NCBI GenBank assembly: GCA_963804055.1
Contig: CAWDOU010000001.1
Span: 744,001 to 808,000 of the forward strand
Direction of reading: 5' to 3'
Source of the DNA: Bog-473 sp963804055
Lineage (GTDB): Bacteria; Actinomycetota; Acidimicrobiia; Acidimicrobiales; RAAP-2
DNA: 64,000 bases
The notes below the pieces were generated by a model. The model was not told the DNA's origin. It was given only the letters and a program-made list of their open reading frames with translations, and made no database searches. This document shows positions 47,227 to 55,961 of the stretch, in pieces. How positions within the stretch are numbered: the stretch's first letter is position 1; every line of letters starts with the position of its first letter. A program made the translations under genes and the position numbers.

Positions 47227-48177
47227 ATGCGCACGCTGGTGACCGGAGGCGCCGGGTTCATCGGATCGAACCTGGTGGACCGTCTGCTCGTCGAGGGGCA
47301 CGAGGTCGACGTCGTCGACGACTTCTCGTCGGGCTCGCTGGCCAATCTGGCCGAAGCCCGCGGCAGCGCCGGTCGGGCGCTCACGATCCACCACCTCGAC
47401 ATCACCGCGCCGGCCGTCATCGAGCTGATGGCGCGCCGGCGGCCCGAGTTGGTCTTCCACCTGGCGGCCCAGGCCGATGTGCGCGTGTCGGTCGCCCGGC
47501 CGGCCTTCGACGCCACGGTCAACATCGTGGGATCGCTCAACGTCCTCGAAGGGGCGCGGCAGGCCGAATCCGAGCGTGTGGTGTTCGCAGCCAGCGGCGG
47601 CACGCTCTACGGCGAGCCGGCACCTGAGGACCTCCCGGTGCGCGAAGCGCACCCCCAGCAGCCGCTGTCGCCCTATGGCGTGTCCAAGAAGGCCGTCATC
47701 GACTATCTGGTGGCCTACCGCGAGTTGCACTCCTTGGAGTTCTGCGCACTGGCGCTGGGCAACGTGTACGGGCCCCGGCAGAACCCCCATGGCGAGGCGG
47801 GCGTCGTCGCCATCTTCGCCGACCGCGTGCTGCGCGGGGAGCCGGTGACCATCTTCGGGGACGGCGAGCAGACGCGGGACTTCGTGTTCGTCGACGATGT
47901 CGTCGATGCCTTCGTGCGGGCCGCCACACGTGGCGGGGGCCTCGTGTGCAACGTCGGGACCGGGCACGAGACGTCGGTCAACCAGCTCGTCGCGGCCCTG
48001 GCCTCCCAGGCCGGGACCGCGATCGAATCCGTCCACGCGCCCTTGCGCCCAGGCGAGCTGCTGCGGTCGAGCCTCGACGTCGAGCGGGCGGCGATCCAGC
48101 TCGGCTGGCGTTCCTGGACCCAGCTCGACGACGGGGTGCGCGCCGTGCTCGAGTTCGTGCGCGCCGGCTCCGACTGA
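47227..48177 (+). CDS. NAD-dependent epimerase, GalE-like
   Basis: The product is 316 residues, an extended SDR. The cofactor loop is LVTGGAGFIGSNLVDRLL, AASGGTLYGEP precedes the catalytic PYGVSKKAVIDYLVAY (YxxxK), and GNVYGPRQNPHGEAGVVAIF and FGDGEQTRDFVFVDDVVDA are typical of UDP-glucose 4-epimerases. It probably interconverts a nucleotide sugar for the envelope. It follows the guanylyltransferase by 12 nt and converges on cofE with 2 nt between stops. Confidence 0.85.
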   Translation: MRTLVTGGAGFIGSNLVDRLLVEGHEVDVVDDFSSGSLANLAEARGSAGRALTIHHLDITAPAVIELMARRRPELVFHLAAQADVRVSVARPAFDATVNIVGSLNVLEGARQAESERVVFAASGGTLYGEPAPEDLPVREAHPQQPLSPYGVSKKAVIDYLVAYRELHSLEFCALALGNVYGPRQNPHGEAGVVAIFADRVLRGEPVTIFGDGEQTRDFVFVDDVVDAFVRAATRGGGLVCNVGTGHETSVNQLVAALASQAGTAIESVHAPLRPGELLRSSLDVERAAIQLGWRSWTQLDDGVRAVLEFVRAGSD

Positions 48178-48179
48178 GC

Positions 48180-48910
48180 TCAGCGAAACAGATCTTCGTC
48201 CGGAGGCCGGATCACCTCGGCGCGCACGGAGGCGGGACGCAGCCATTCCGCCGGCACGCCGCGTACGACCGCAACGGGAATGCCGCGGTCCTTGCCCATG
48301 ACGAGCTCGGCGGCGGACGCCAACTCGTCGGCCACGCAGATCTCCGTGGCGACCAGCTCGCGCCCCCTGCATCGGTGGTGCCCTTCAGATCGATCACCGC
48401 CGCCACGCCGGCGCATCCGATGGCCACGTCGGTCACGCCACGACGCCACGGTCGCCCGAACGTGTCCGAGACGATGACACCGAGGGGAAGGCCGAGTGTG
48501 TTCTCCAATCCGGCCCGGATGCGACGGGCCGAGCGGTCGGCGTCCTCGGGCAGCAACGCGGCCGTTCCCTCCTCCACGTTGGAGAGGTCGATGCCGGCGT
48601 TGGCGCAGATGAAGCCGTGGGTGGTCTCGCTGATCACCAGGTCACCCCTCTGGCGCAGCACCCGGACCGACTCCTGCCGCACCAGCGCGACCTTGGCCGC
48701 CGGATCGGCGTGGTCGAGCTCGACCAGGCGGCCCTCCGCCTTCGAGACGATCTTCTGGGTCACGACGAGGACGTCGCCCGCGGCCAGCTCGGGCCCCGCC
48801 GGGTCGGCCGGCGCGACGGCGCCGGCGATGAGCGCGGCCAGGTCGGTGCCGGGAGACACCTCCGCGAGGCCGGTGATCGGGAAGATCTGTACGCCTTCAA
48901 CCGGCGGCAT
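48180..48910 (-). CDS. cofE: Coenzyme F420-0:L-glutamate ligase, split by frameshift
   Basis: CofE adds L-glutamates to F420-0 with GTP. From ATG 48910 the frame gives FPITGLAEVSPGTDLAALIA, LVVTQKIVSKAEGRLVEL, SETTHGFICANAGIDLSNV and VIVSDTFGRPWRRGVTDVAI, then DLKGTTDAGG. At a run of five C on the plus strand (48363-48367) the frame breaks. The other frame continues GRELVATEICVADELASAAE and ELVMGKDRGIPVAVVRGV to 48180. One missing G restores DAGGRELVATE, matching known CofE. This is a base error or a broken gene. No nitroreductase domain follows, unlike mycobacterial FbiB. Confidence 0.82.
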
Positions 48911-49844
48911 CGACCACCGCCCGGGCCAGCTCGGCGGCCGCAGCCGGCGTGTGCATGACGGTAGGGGCCACGACACACCGCGTCCCTTCGGCCTCGACGG
49001 CGGGCGCGTGCGACGCATCGGCGAGGTCGATGACGAGAGTGCCCACCCACGGCGCGTACAGCCGGGCCACGCCGACCACGGACGGCTCGGCCCCGAGCTC
49101 GGCCATGAGCCTGTCGGCCGGACCCTTGAGGGCGGCACCGGCCACGATCGGCGAGACGGCGACCACCCGGTCGCGGCGCGCCACCAGGGCCTGGCGCACT
49201 CCCGCGACTGCGAGGAGAGGGCCGATGGAGACCACGGGGTTCGAGGGACAGACGACGATCGTCTCTGCTTCTTGTAGGGCGTCCATGACGCCGGGTGCGG
49301 GGTGCGCCGTGCCGGCCCCCTCGAAGCGGACGCCGCGTACCGCCACGTCGTGGCGGAGCCGGACGAAGTAGTCCTGGAAGCTCACCTCGGTCCCCGGCGG
49401 CCCCAGCGGGCTCGTTTCGGCCAATGTCATGCGGGTGCGCAGCGTGTCGTCGGTCACGGGGACGAGGTGCACGGCGATGCCGCGCCGCCGTGCCAGCTCG
49501 GCTGTCACGGCACTCAACGGGGCCCCCGCGCGCAGCCGGCCGGTCCGGAACAGGTGCGTGGCCAGGTCGCGATCACCCAGGCGGAACCAGTCGTCACCGC
49601 CCAACCGCCCCAGCTCGTCCATGGCGGCCCAGGTCTCGCCGGCCACCCCCCAGCCGGTTTCGCGGTTGTCCATCCCGGCCAGGGTGTAGGTGACGGTGTC
49701 GATGTCGGGGCTGATGGAGAGTCCGTGCAGCTCCATGTCGTCGCCGACGTTGACGATCGCCGTGATCTCCTCGGCCGGGACCACGCGCACGAGACCGGAG
49801 AGCATTCGAGCGGCCCCGACGCCGCCGCACAGGGCCACCAGCAC
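48897..49844 (-). CDS. cofD: 2-phospho-L-lactate transferase
   Basis: The product is 315 residues of the CofD/FbiA family. It transfers a phospholactate or phosphoenolpyruvate-derived group to the deazaflavin FO, forming F420-0 or dehydro-F420-0. Signatures: LVALCGGVGAARMLSGL, ITAIVNVGDDMELHGLSISPDIDTVTYTL (split across strands), WFRLGDRDLATHLFRT, VCPSNPVVSIGPLLAV and SPIVAGAALKGPADRLM. GTG 49844 lies 6 nt after TATGCT. The stop overlaps cofE by 14 nt. FO synthase and the guanylyltransferase cofC are not in this window. Confidence 0.92.
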   Translation of the reverse strand: MLVALCGGVGAARMLSGLVRVVPAEEITAIVNVGDDMELHGLSISPDIDTVTYTLAGMDNRETGWGVAGETWAAMDELGRLGGDDWFRLGDRDLATHLFRTGRLRAGAPLSAVTAELARRRGIAVHLVPVTDDTLRTRMTLAETSPLGPPGTEVSFQDYFVRLRHDVAVRGVRFEGAGTAHPAPGVMDALQEAETIVVCPSNPVVSIGPLLAVAGVRQALVARRDRVVAVSPIVAGAALKGPADRLMAELGAEPSVVGVARLYAPWVGTLVIDLADASHAPAVEAEGTRCVVAPTVMHTPAAAAELARAVVDAAG

Positions 49845-49850
49845 GTCGTG

Positions 49851-49856
49851 AGCATA
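49851..49856 (-). promoter_or_regulatory. TANNNT -10 box for leaderless cofD-cofE operon
   Basis: TATGCT on the minus strand ends 6 nt before GTG 49844. Confidence 0.45.
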
Positions 49857-49893
49857 GGAGCGTCCGCGGGCGGGTCGATCCGGCCAGCCCTGG

Positions 49894-49899
49894 TACCAT
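49894..49899 (+). promoter_or_regulatory. TANNNT -10 box upstream of acyl-CoA ligase gene
   Basis: TACCAT ends 11 nt before ATG 49911, so a very short leader is expected. Confidence 0.35.
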
Positions 49900-49910
49900 C
49901 GCCGCCCGCC

Positions 49911-51587
49911 ATGCCAGTGCGCATCCCCTCGGATCACCACGAGACCGTGGTGTCCGTCCTTCGGGAGGCTGCACGCGTGAACGGGGACGTCGAGGCGTAC
50001 GTCGAGCCGGGCGGTGAGGGCGGACGGCGCAGCCTCACCTTCGCGCAGTGGGATCGGGCGGCCGACGGCGTGGCGGGCCACCTGTCACGTCTCGGTGTGG
50101 CCAAGGGCGACGTCGTCTGCCTGCTCCTGCCGTCGTCCATCGACTACGCCGTGTTGTACGGCGGCCTGCTCCGCCTCGGGGCCATCACCTCGGGGATCAA
50201 CCCGCGCATGGGGGCCCGGGAGGTTGCGTCCATCGTGGACCGGGCCGCGCCGGTGCTCCTGGTGGTCGATCCCGAGAGTGGCCTCAGTCCGGACGCGGGG
50301 ACGGCCCAGGTGGTGTCCCGCGCCGAGACGCGTACCTGGTGGGACGAGGAGGGGCCGGAGACCTGGCCGGCCCTCGGGGCATCCGATCCCGTCGCCGTGG
50401 TCTGGACCAGCGGGACGACGGGGCGGCCCAAGGGCGCCGTCTTCGATCACGCCAACCTGGCGGCGGTGGCGCGGGGGACCGACGTGCTCAGCCAGCCGGG
50501 AGACCGGCGCCTCTCACCGCTCCCCTTCGCCCATGTCGGCTACATGACCCGGGCCTGGGACGAGATCGGCAATGCGGTCACCACCGTCATCACGCCCACG
50601 CCCTGGCGGGCGGACGAGGCCATCCGGGTCATGGCGGACGAGGGAGTGACCGTGGCCCAGGGCGTCCCGACGCAATGGGCCCTGATGCTGGCCAGCGACG
50701 AGCTTCCGGTGGCCGACCTGGGCGCGCTGCGCGTCGCCGGGACCGGTGCGGCGCGCATGACCGCGGCAATGGTGTCCGACGTGCGCCGTCGTTTCGGCGT
50801 GCCGGTCGTCGTGCGCTACACGTCGACGGAGTCGTCCCTCGGGACCGGCACGACGCTCACGTCGACCGACGAGGAGGTTGCGACCACAGTCGGCCGTCCG
50901 GTGGCCGGCGTCGAGCTCGCCATCGTCGACGACGACGGCGCGCCGGTGGACGCCGGTACGGTCGGCCGCGTCCTCCTGCGGTCCTCGGCGGCCATGCGTG
51001 GCTACTGGGGGCAGGGCCCGGGCCGGGGACGCTCGGTGACGGAGCTGCTGGACCCGACGGCCACCGCCACGGTGCTTGCCGCGGACGGGTGGCTCACGAC
51101 CGGCGATTTCGGGCGTCTCACCCCCGAAGGCAACCTCCAGCTCTCGGGTCGCGCCCATGAGCGTTACATCCGTGGCGGGTACAACGTCTACCCGGCAGAG
51201 GTCGAGGAGTCCCTCTCCTCGCATCCGGAGGTGGCGCGGGCCGCCGTGGTCGGCGTGCCCGACGACGTCCTCGGCGAGGTGGGCGTGGCGGTCGTCGTCG
51301 CCGTCGCCGGCACGCGGCCCGACCTGGCCGGTCTCCGGGCGCACTGCGCCTCGGCGCTCTCCGACTACAAGGCACCCGACGCGCTGGTGCTCGTGGACGA
51401 GCTCCCTCTGACGCCGATGATGAAGGTCGACCCCCTCCGTCTCGCCGACTTGGCGGCGGAGGGCGCCGCGGAGCGGCGGCGGGGACTGACACGGAGTCGT
51501 CGTGCCGACGCTGGGGTGCTAGGCAGTGGCCCCACCGGAGCAGCAGACGAGAAGGAGAGTCATGAGCCCCACGACACGAGTCGGTGA
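49911..51587 (+). CDS. AMP-dependent acyl-CoA synthetase/ligase
   Basis: The product is 558 residues of the ANL superfamily. The ATP loop is VVWTSGTTGRPKGAVFDH, A4-A5 regions include GVPTQWALML and VVRYTSTESS, the ribose-binding Asp is in GWLTTGDFGRLTPEGNL, and the hinge is GRAHERYIRGGYNVYPAEVE. The catalytic Lys is in PMMKVDPLRL near the end. It activates a carboxylic acid as acyl-AMP and then acyl-CoA; chain length is unknown. The last 26 nt overlap the SDR gene and give an atypical tail. It diverges from cofD. Confidence 0.9.
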   Translation: MPVRIPSDHHETVVSVLREAARVNGDVEAYVEPGGEGGRRSLTFAQWDRAADGVAGHLSRLGVAKGDVVCLLLPSSIDYAVLYGGLLRLGAITSGINPRMGAREVASIVDRAAPVLLVVDPESGLSPDAGTAQVVSRAETRTWWDEEGPETWPALGASDPVAVVWTSGTTGRPKGAVFDHANLAAVARGTDVLSQPGDRRLSPLPFAHVGYMTRAWDEIGNAVTTVITPTPWRADEAIRVMADEGVTVAQGVPTQWALMLASDELPVADLGALRVAGTGAARMTAAMVSDVRRRFGVPVVVRYTSTESSLGTGTTLTSTDEEVATTVGRPVAGVELAIVDDDGAPVDAGTVGRVLLRSSAAMRGYWGQGPGRGRSVTELLDPTATATVLAADGWLTTGDFGRLTPEGNLQLSGRAHERYIRGGYNVYPAEVEESLSSHPEVARAAVVGVPDDVLGEVGVAVVVAVAGTRPDLAGLRAHCASALSDYKAPDALVLVDELPLTPMMKVDPLRLADLAAEGAAERRRGLTRSRRADAGVLGSGPTGAADEKESHEPHDTSR

Positions 51588-52389
51588 GTCGGACCCCACC
51601 CGGGGAACGGCACCCGAGGCGATCACCCCCGGCCGCTACGACGGGCGGGTGGCCGTGGTCACGGGTTCGGGTTCGGGAATCGGGCGGGCGACGGCGCGCC
51701 GCCTGGCGGCCGAAGGGGCGGCCGTGGCCTGCCTCGACGTGGCCACGGACGCCATCGAGGCCGTGGCAGCCGAAATCAACGCCGAGGCAGCCGGGGCAGG
51801 AGGCCGGGCCATCGCCGTGCGGTGCGATGTCACGAGCGAGGACTCCGTGGGCGCCGCGGTGACGCAAGCCGCCGGGGAGCTCGGCTCCATCACGAACCTC
51901 TGCAACATCGCTGGCATCGGAGGCTTCTCGCACACGCCCGAGCAGTCGCTGAGCGGCTGGGACAGGATCATCGCCGTCAACCTGACCGGCACCTTCCTCA
52001 TGTGCCGGGCCGTGCTGCCGGGCATGCTCGAGCATGGCGGCGCCATCGTGAACACCATTTCGACCGCGGGCATGAAGGGGCAGCCCTACTCGGCCGCATA
52101 CTGCGCCTCCAAGGGCGGTGCGCGCTTGCTCACCATGGCGCTCGCCGTCGAGTACATGGCGCGCGGTGTGCGCGTGAACGGCGTGGCCCCCGGCGGTGTG
52201 GACACACCGATCATCCACAACTTCGGTCCGCCCGCAGACGCCGACTGGAAGCTGATTGAGCGGCTGATGTCGCCCATCGGCTTCGCGTACCCGCACGAGG
52301 TGGCGGGCGCGTTCGCCTACCTCGGCTCGAGCGAGGCCGACTACATCACCGGGGCGATCCTCTCCATCGACGGGGCGATCACCACCTGA
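51562..52389 (+). CDS. Short-chain dehydrogenase/reductase
   Basis: The product is 275 residues, a classical SDR. VAVVTGSGSGIGRATARRLA is the cofactor loop, CNIAGIGG the NAG-like motif, the catalytic Ser is in NTISTAGMKG and Tyr/Lys in YSAAYCASKGGARLL. ITGAILSIDGAIT closes the fold. It is likely an oxidoreductase acting on an acyl-CoA or alcohol made with the co-transcribed ligase. GAAGGAGAG is a Shine-Dalgarno just before ATG 51562, lying inside the end of the ligase gene. Confidence 0.9.
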   Translation: MSPTTRVGESDPTRGTAPEAITPGRYDGRVAVVTGSGSGIGRATARRLAAEGAAVACLDVATDAIEAVAAEINAEAAGAGGRAIAVRCDVTSEDSVGAAVTQAAGELGSITNLCNIAGIGGFSHTPEQSLSGWDRIIAVNLTGTFLMCRAVLPGMLEHGGAIVNTISTAGMKGQPYSAAYCASKGGARLLTMALAVEYMARGVRVNGVAPGGVDTPIIHNFGPPADADWKLIERLMSPIGFAYPHEVAGAFAYLGSSEADYITGAILSIDGAITT

Positions 52390-52476
52390 GCGCCGGTGAC
52401 AGGATGCCCACGCTGAGCCTGTCGACCACGTGACCGGGAGGCCAAAGTCGCGCTGTCCGTGTGCAAGGCTCACTGG

Positions 52477-53655
52477 GTGACGAATTCGGAGCCGGCTGCT
52501 GTCCGCGATGCCGGCGGACCCTTGCACGTCGCGGTCGACGCCACGCCGCTTCTCAGCCCGCTCACCGGCGTCGGTGTCTTCTGCAGGGGTGCGCTCCAAG
52601 GCTTGGTCCAGCGTGACGACGTCGTCGTCAGCGCGTTCGCGGTCAGTTGGCGACGGCGAGGCTTGCTCGCCGACCGTCTCCCACAGGGTGTGGCGTGGCA
52701 TCAGCGGGCCATGCCGGCACGGCCCTTGCATCTGGCGTGGGACAACGGTCGGGTCCCCCCGATTGAGTGGTTCATCGGGCCATGCGATGTCGTGCACGGC
52801 ACGAACTACGTGGTTCCGCCCGCGCGGCGGGCCGCGCGAGTGGTCACGGTTCACGATCTGACCGTCCTGCGATTCCCGGAGATGTGCGACGAGGCCTCGC
52901 TCGGCTATCCCCGCTCTGTGCGGCGTGCTATCGCGACCGGCGCATGGGTGCACACCCACTCGGAATTTGTGGCTGCCGAGGTCGTCGAGGTTCTCGGCTG
53001 TGATCCGGAGCGCGTGCGCGCCGTGCCTCCGGGAGTCCCCGACGCAGCCGTCCTCTCGGCGGAGGATTCCCTTGGACCAAGCGCGGCGCCGAACCTGCCG
53101 GCTGGGACGGGGAGCTATATCCTGGCCATCGGCACCGTGGAACCACGGAAGGACTACGGCACCCTTCTCAAGGCCTTCACCTCGGTGGCGGCGTGTATTC
53201 CCGACGTGGCCCTCGTCATCGCAGGCGCCGACGGGTGGGGAGCGGAGGCGTTCGCGGAGGTACTGGCCGGACTCCCGGCTGAGGTCCGGCTCCGGGTTGT
53301 CCGTCCCGGGTATCTCGACTCCGCCCAGCTGCGCGTGCTTCTGCTCGGCGCAGCCGTTCTCGCATATCCATCCCTCTATGAGGGGTTCGGTCTTCCTCCG
53401 TTGGAGGCCATGGCTGCGGGGGTCCCGGTCGTCACGACTCGTGCGGGATCGATTCCCGAAGTCGTGGGCGATGCCGCTGTGCTGGTGGAGCCCGGCGACG
53501 CCGAGGCGCTTGCGGGCGCACTCCTCGAGGTGCTGGGTGGCGCGGGAGTCGAGAACATGATCCGAAGGGGCCGCACCCGCGCCGAGCAGTTCAGCTGGGA
53601 ACGGTGTGCCGCCGGTCTTGCCGGCCTCTATCGGGACGCCTACGCGTCGCGCTGA
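52477..53655 (+). CDS. GT4 family glycosyltransferase
   Basis: The product is 392 residues from GTG 52477; GTG 52459 is also possible. The GT-B halves are clear: VAVDATPLLSPLTGVGVFCRG at the start, VVHGTNYVVPP, VVTVHDLTVLRFPE, then ILAIGTVEPRKDYGTLLKAF, LVIAGADGWGAEAF and the donor site AYPSLYEGFGLPPLEAMAAG with PVVTTRAGSIPEVVGDAA. It is retaining and uses a nucleotide sugar, probably GDP-mannose or similar, by inference from nearby genes. It converges on the next GT4 gene with 9 nt between stops. Confidence 0.88.
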   Translation: MTNSEPAAVRDAGGPLHVAVDATPLLSPLTGVGVFCRGALQGLVQRDDVVVSAFAVSWRRRGLLADRLPQGVAWHQRAMPARPLHLAWDNGRVPPIEWFIGPCDVVHGTNYVVPPARRAARVVTVHDLTVLRFPEMCDEASLGYPRSVRRAIATGAWVHTHSEFVAAEVVEVLGCDPERVRAVPPGVPDAAVLSAEDSLGPSAAPNLPAGTGSYILAIGTVEPRKDYGTLLKAFTSVAACIPDVALVIAGADGWGAEAFAEVLAGLPAEVRLRVVRPGYLDSAQLRVLLLGAAVLAYPSLYEGFGLPPLEAMAAGVPVVTTRAGSIPEVVGDAAVLVEPGDAEALAGALLEVLGGAGVENMIRRGRTRAEQFSWERCAAGLAGLYRDAYASR

Positions 53656-53664
53656 ATGCGGTTG

Positions 53665-54816
53665 TCAAGCCCCGAGAGCCTCGAGGTAGACGGCCCGGGT
53701 CGCCGCGACTGTCTTCTCCCACGTGAACTGCTTGGCCCGTTCTCTTCCAGCGGTGGCCAACGCGACGAGCTCGTCGGCCTCGCCGAGCAGGTGCGCGAGC
53801 TTTGCGCTCCAAGCGTCGACGTCGCCCGGTGGCGCCAACATCGCCGCGCCGCCCGTGACCTCGACCAGGGCCGGGATGTCCGAGCAGAGAACAGGAGTGC
53901 GTTGGACCATCGCCTCGATCACGGGGAGGCCGAAACCTTCGTGTTTGCTGGGGAAGGCGAAGAGGTCGGCACCGGCGTACAGGCAACGCAAGGTCGCATC
54001 GTCCACCGGACCGAGAACGCGGAGTCGGTTGCCGATCCTGCGAAGGTCGTCTTCATCCTTGGCACCTCCGCCCAGCCAGCCTCGGGGCCCCACGAGGACG
54101 AGGTCGTGTGTCGCCGCCTCGCCACCGGGTGTGATCCGTGCAAAGGCAGCGAGGAGCGTACCGACGTCCTTGCGAGGTTCGTCGCTCCCCACCCAGAGCA
54201 CGTAGGGACGGTCGAGTCCCAGTCGGTTCCGCGTCGCCGCAACCGCATTGTGCTCCGCTTCGATCTGGTCGACTCCCGAATGCACGACCCGCAGTTTTTC
54301 GGCTCTTACGGCCGTGTGCTCAACGATCTCGGCCGCCGCAGAATGGCTCACGGTGATGACGAGGTCCGCCCGATGCGCCGCTCTTGCGACACCGATCTCG
54401 TGAAAACGCCGTCCTCGGGCCGGGTATGCCTCCGGGTGCAACGCAAACGCGGCGTCGTGGACCGTGACGACCAGGGGGCGCTTTCCCCGGGGTGGTACCG
54501 CCGGTGAGGGGGCATGCACGATGTCGGCCCGGGCGACCGCCGATGACAACCGGGTCGGCGCCATAGTGCCCAGCCGATGCCAGGCTTCGTAGAGCAGCGG
54601 CCGTGGCAGCGGTAGGCGATGAGGTCGACTTGCCTGGTCGATCGCGAAGAACCGATACGCTGCGTCGACTTGGGCTGCTGAGTGCCACGCCGAGAACGGT
54701 ATTACCTCGTCTCCGGGGCACAGATCGGCGAAGAGCGCCAACAATTTGGCGGTGTACCTGCCCGTACCCCCGGGAGGATGAAAGAGGAGCTGTTCGACAT
54801 TGAGTGCAACCCGCAC
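53665..54816 (-). CDS. GT4 family glycosyltransferase
   Basis: The product is 383 residues. VALNVEQLLFHPPGGTGRYT, ADIVHAPSPAVPPRGKRPLV and VTVHDAAFALHPEAYP form the acceptor half; YVLWVGSDEPRKDVGTLL, HDLVLVGPRGWLGG and the donor site FAFPSKHEGFGLPVIEAM follow, then PALVEVTGGAAMLAPPGD. This is the WsaF/mannosyltransferase-like subset of GT4. AAAGGA lies about 9 nt before GTG 54816. Its first 17 nt overlap the first 17 nt of the divergent GT4 gene. Confidence 0.88.
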   Translation of the reverse strand: MRVALNVEQLLFHPPGGTGRYTAKLLALFADLCPGDEVIPFSAWHSAAQVDAAYRFFAIDQASRPHRLPLPRPLLYEAWHRLGTMAPTRLSSAVARADIVHAPSPAVPPRGKRPLVVTVHDAAFALHPEAYPARGRRFHEIGVARAAHRADLVITVSHSAAAEIVEHTAVRAEKLRVVHSGVDQIEAEHNAVAATRNRLGLDRPYVLWVGSDEPRKDVGTLLAAFARITPGGEAATHDLVLVGPRGWLGGGAKDEDDLRRIGNRLRVLGPVDDATLRCLYAGADLFAFPSKHEGFGLPVIEAMVQRTPVLCSDIPALVEVTGGAAMLAPPGDVDAWSAKLAHLLGEADELVALATAGRERAKQFTWEKTVAATRAVYLEALGA

Positions 54817-55957
54817 AAAGCGTGTCCTTTCGGTTCATCCGGTTGCCGAGCGTGGCGGCTCGGACTACTGCCTGCTGGGCATGGTCCGCATCCTCGCGGA
54901 CGACGGTTGGGAGTGCCACATCGCCTTACCGACCCGATCCCCCTTGCAGGAGGACTTCCTGGCGGCGGGAGCCATTCTCCACGTCGTGCCGATGCGGCGC
55001 ATCACGACGAGCGGCTCCTTCTGGTACTGGGCCGGCTACGCCGCCTTGTGGCCGGTGTCGGTGATCCGATTGTTGGTCTTGGCCAGGCGCGTGCGCGCCG
55101 ACGTCATCCACTCGAACTCGCTCCATTCGTGGTACGGATGGGCTGTGGCGGCCCTGCTCCGAAAACCACATCTCTGGTCGGCGCGCGAGATCGTGGTGCA
55201 ATCACGGGCTGCACTTCGCTTGGAGCGGTGGCTGTGCCGGCACTTCGCCACGGTGGTGCTCGCTGCATCCACAGCGGTGGCCCGCCAGCTGAGAGGTGCG
55301 CGCGTGGTTGTCGTCCACGATGTTCCGGACGCCGAACGGTTCCGACCGGGCAACGCCGGGCGCTTCAGGCCGCGGGTCGGCATCAGCGATACCGTGCGTC
55401 TTGTGGGCGCCGCCGGCCGCATCGACACCTGGAAAGGATTCGGGATCGTGCTCGACGCGGTGCCCAGCATTCGCGAGCATCGTCGCGATGTCGAGTTCGT
55501 CGTCGCCGGTGGTTCCGTCGCCGGCAAGGAGGCCTACGCCGACGAATTGGCTCGGCGCGCTTCGTCCCTCGAGGGGGTCCATTGGCTGGGCCCGCGAACG
55601 GACATGTCCGACCTCCTGGCCGATCTCGACGTCTTCGTGTTGGCATCAACCGAACCCGAGCCGTTTGCCACGGTGCTCGCTGAGGCACTCGCCAGCGGGG
55701 TTCCGTGTGTCGCCACCGACCACGGGGGATCTCCGGAGATGTTGGCCAACGTCAAGTCCGAGGACAGTGTGCTCGTCAGGCCGGGCGACGCGGCGGCGCT
55801 CGCTGCGGGCGTGACCGCGCTGGTACCCCCCGGGCCTTCCTCGGAGGACGAGCGACGATCCCGCCACGCTCTGCACGTCTCAGCCTCTCCGACGTTCGCG
55901 GAGGTATTCGACGATGCTGTGAGTCGCGAAGCCGCCATTCACGCGTCGAGGCGGTGA
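54800..55957 (+). CDS. GT4 family glycosyltransferase
   Basis: The product is 385 residues from TTG 54800, with AGGAG about 10 nt upstream. VLSVHPVAERGGSDYCLLGM opens the acceptor domain, with VIHSNSLHSWYGWAVAALLR next. The donor domain has VRLVGAAGRIDTWKGFGIVL, VEFVVAGGSVAGKEAYADE, VFVLASTEPEPFATVLAEAL and ASGVPCVATDHGGSPEM. It carries a TTA Leu codon (54926-54928), one of two I found in the window. It ends 4 nt before the stop of the convergent dimethylformamidase-like gene. Confidence 0.86.
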   Translation: MSATRTKRVLSVHPVAERGGSDYCLLGMVRILADDGWECHIALPTRSPLQEDFLAAGAILHVVPMRRITTSGSFWYWAGYAALWPVSVIRLLVLARRVRADVIHSNSLHSWYGWAVAALLRKPHLWSAREIVVQSRAALRLERWLCRHFATVVLAASTAVARQLRGARVVVVHDVPDAERFRPGNAGRFRPRVGISDTVRLVGAAGRIDTWKGFGIVLDAVPSIREHRRDVEFVVAGGSVAGKEAYADELARRASSLEGVHWLGPRTDMSDLLADLDVFVLASTEPEPFATVLAEALASGVPCVATDHGGSPEMLANVKSEDSVLVRPGDAAALAAGVTALVPPGPSSEDERRSRHALHVSASPTFAEVFDDAVSREAAIHASRR

Positions 55958-55961
55958 CCCA

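Noticed and set aside
45439..48372. Long minus-strand open frame opposite the guanylyltransferase and epimerase genes
   Set aside because: It is low-complexity Arg/Gly/Val/Asp sequence with no motif, antisense to two recognised enzymes.
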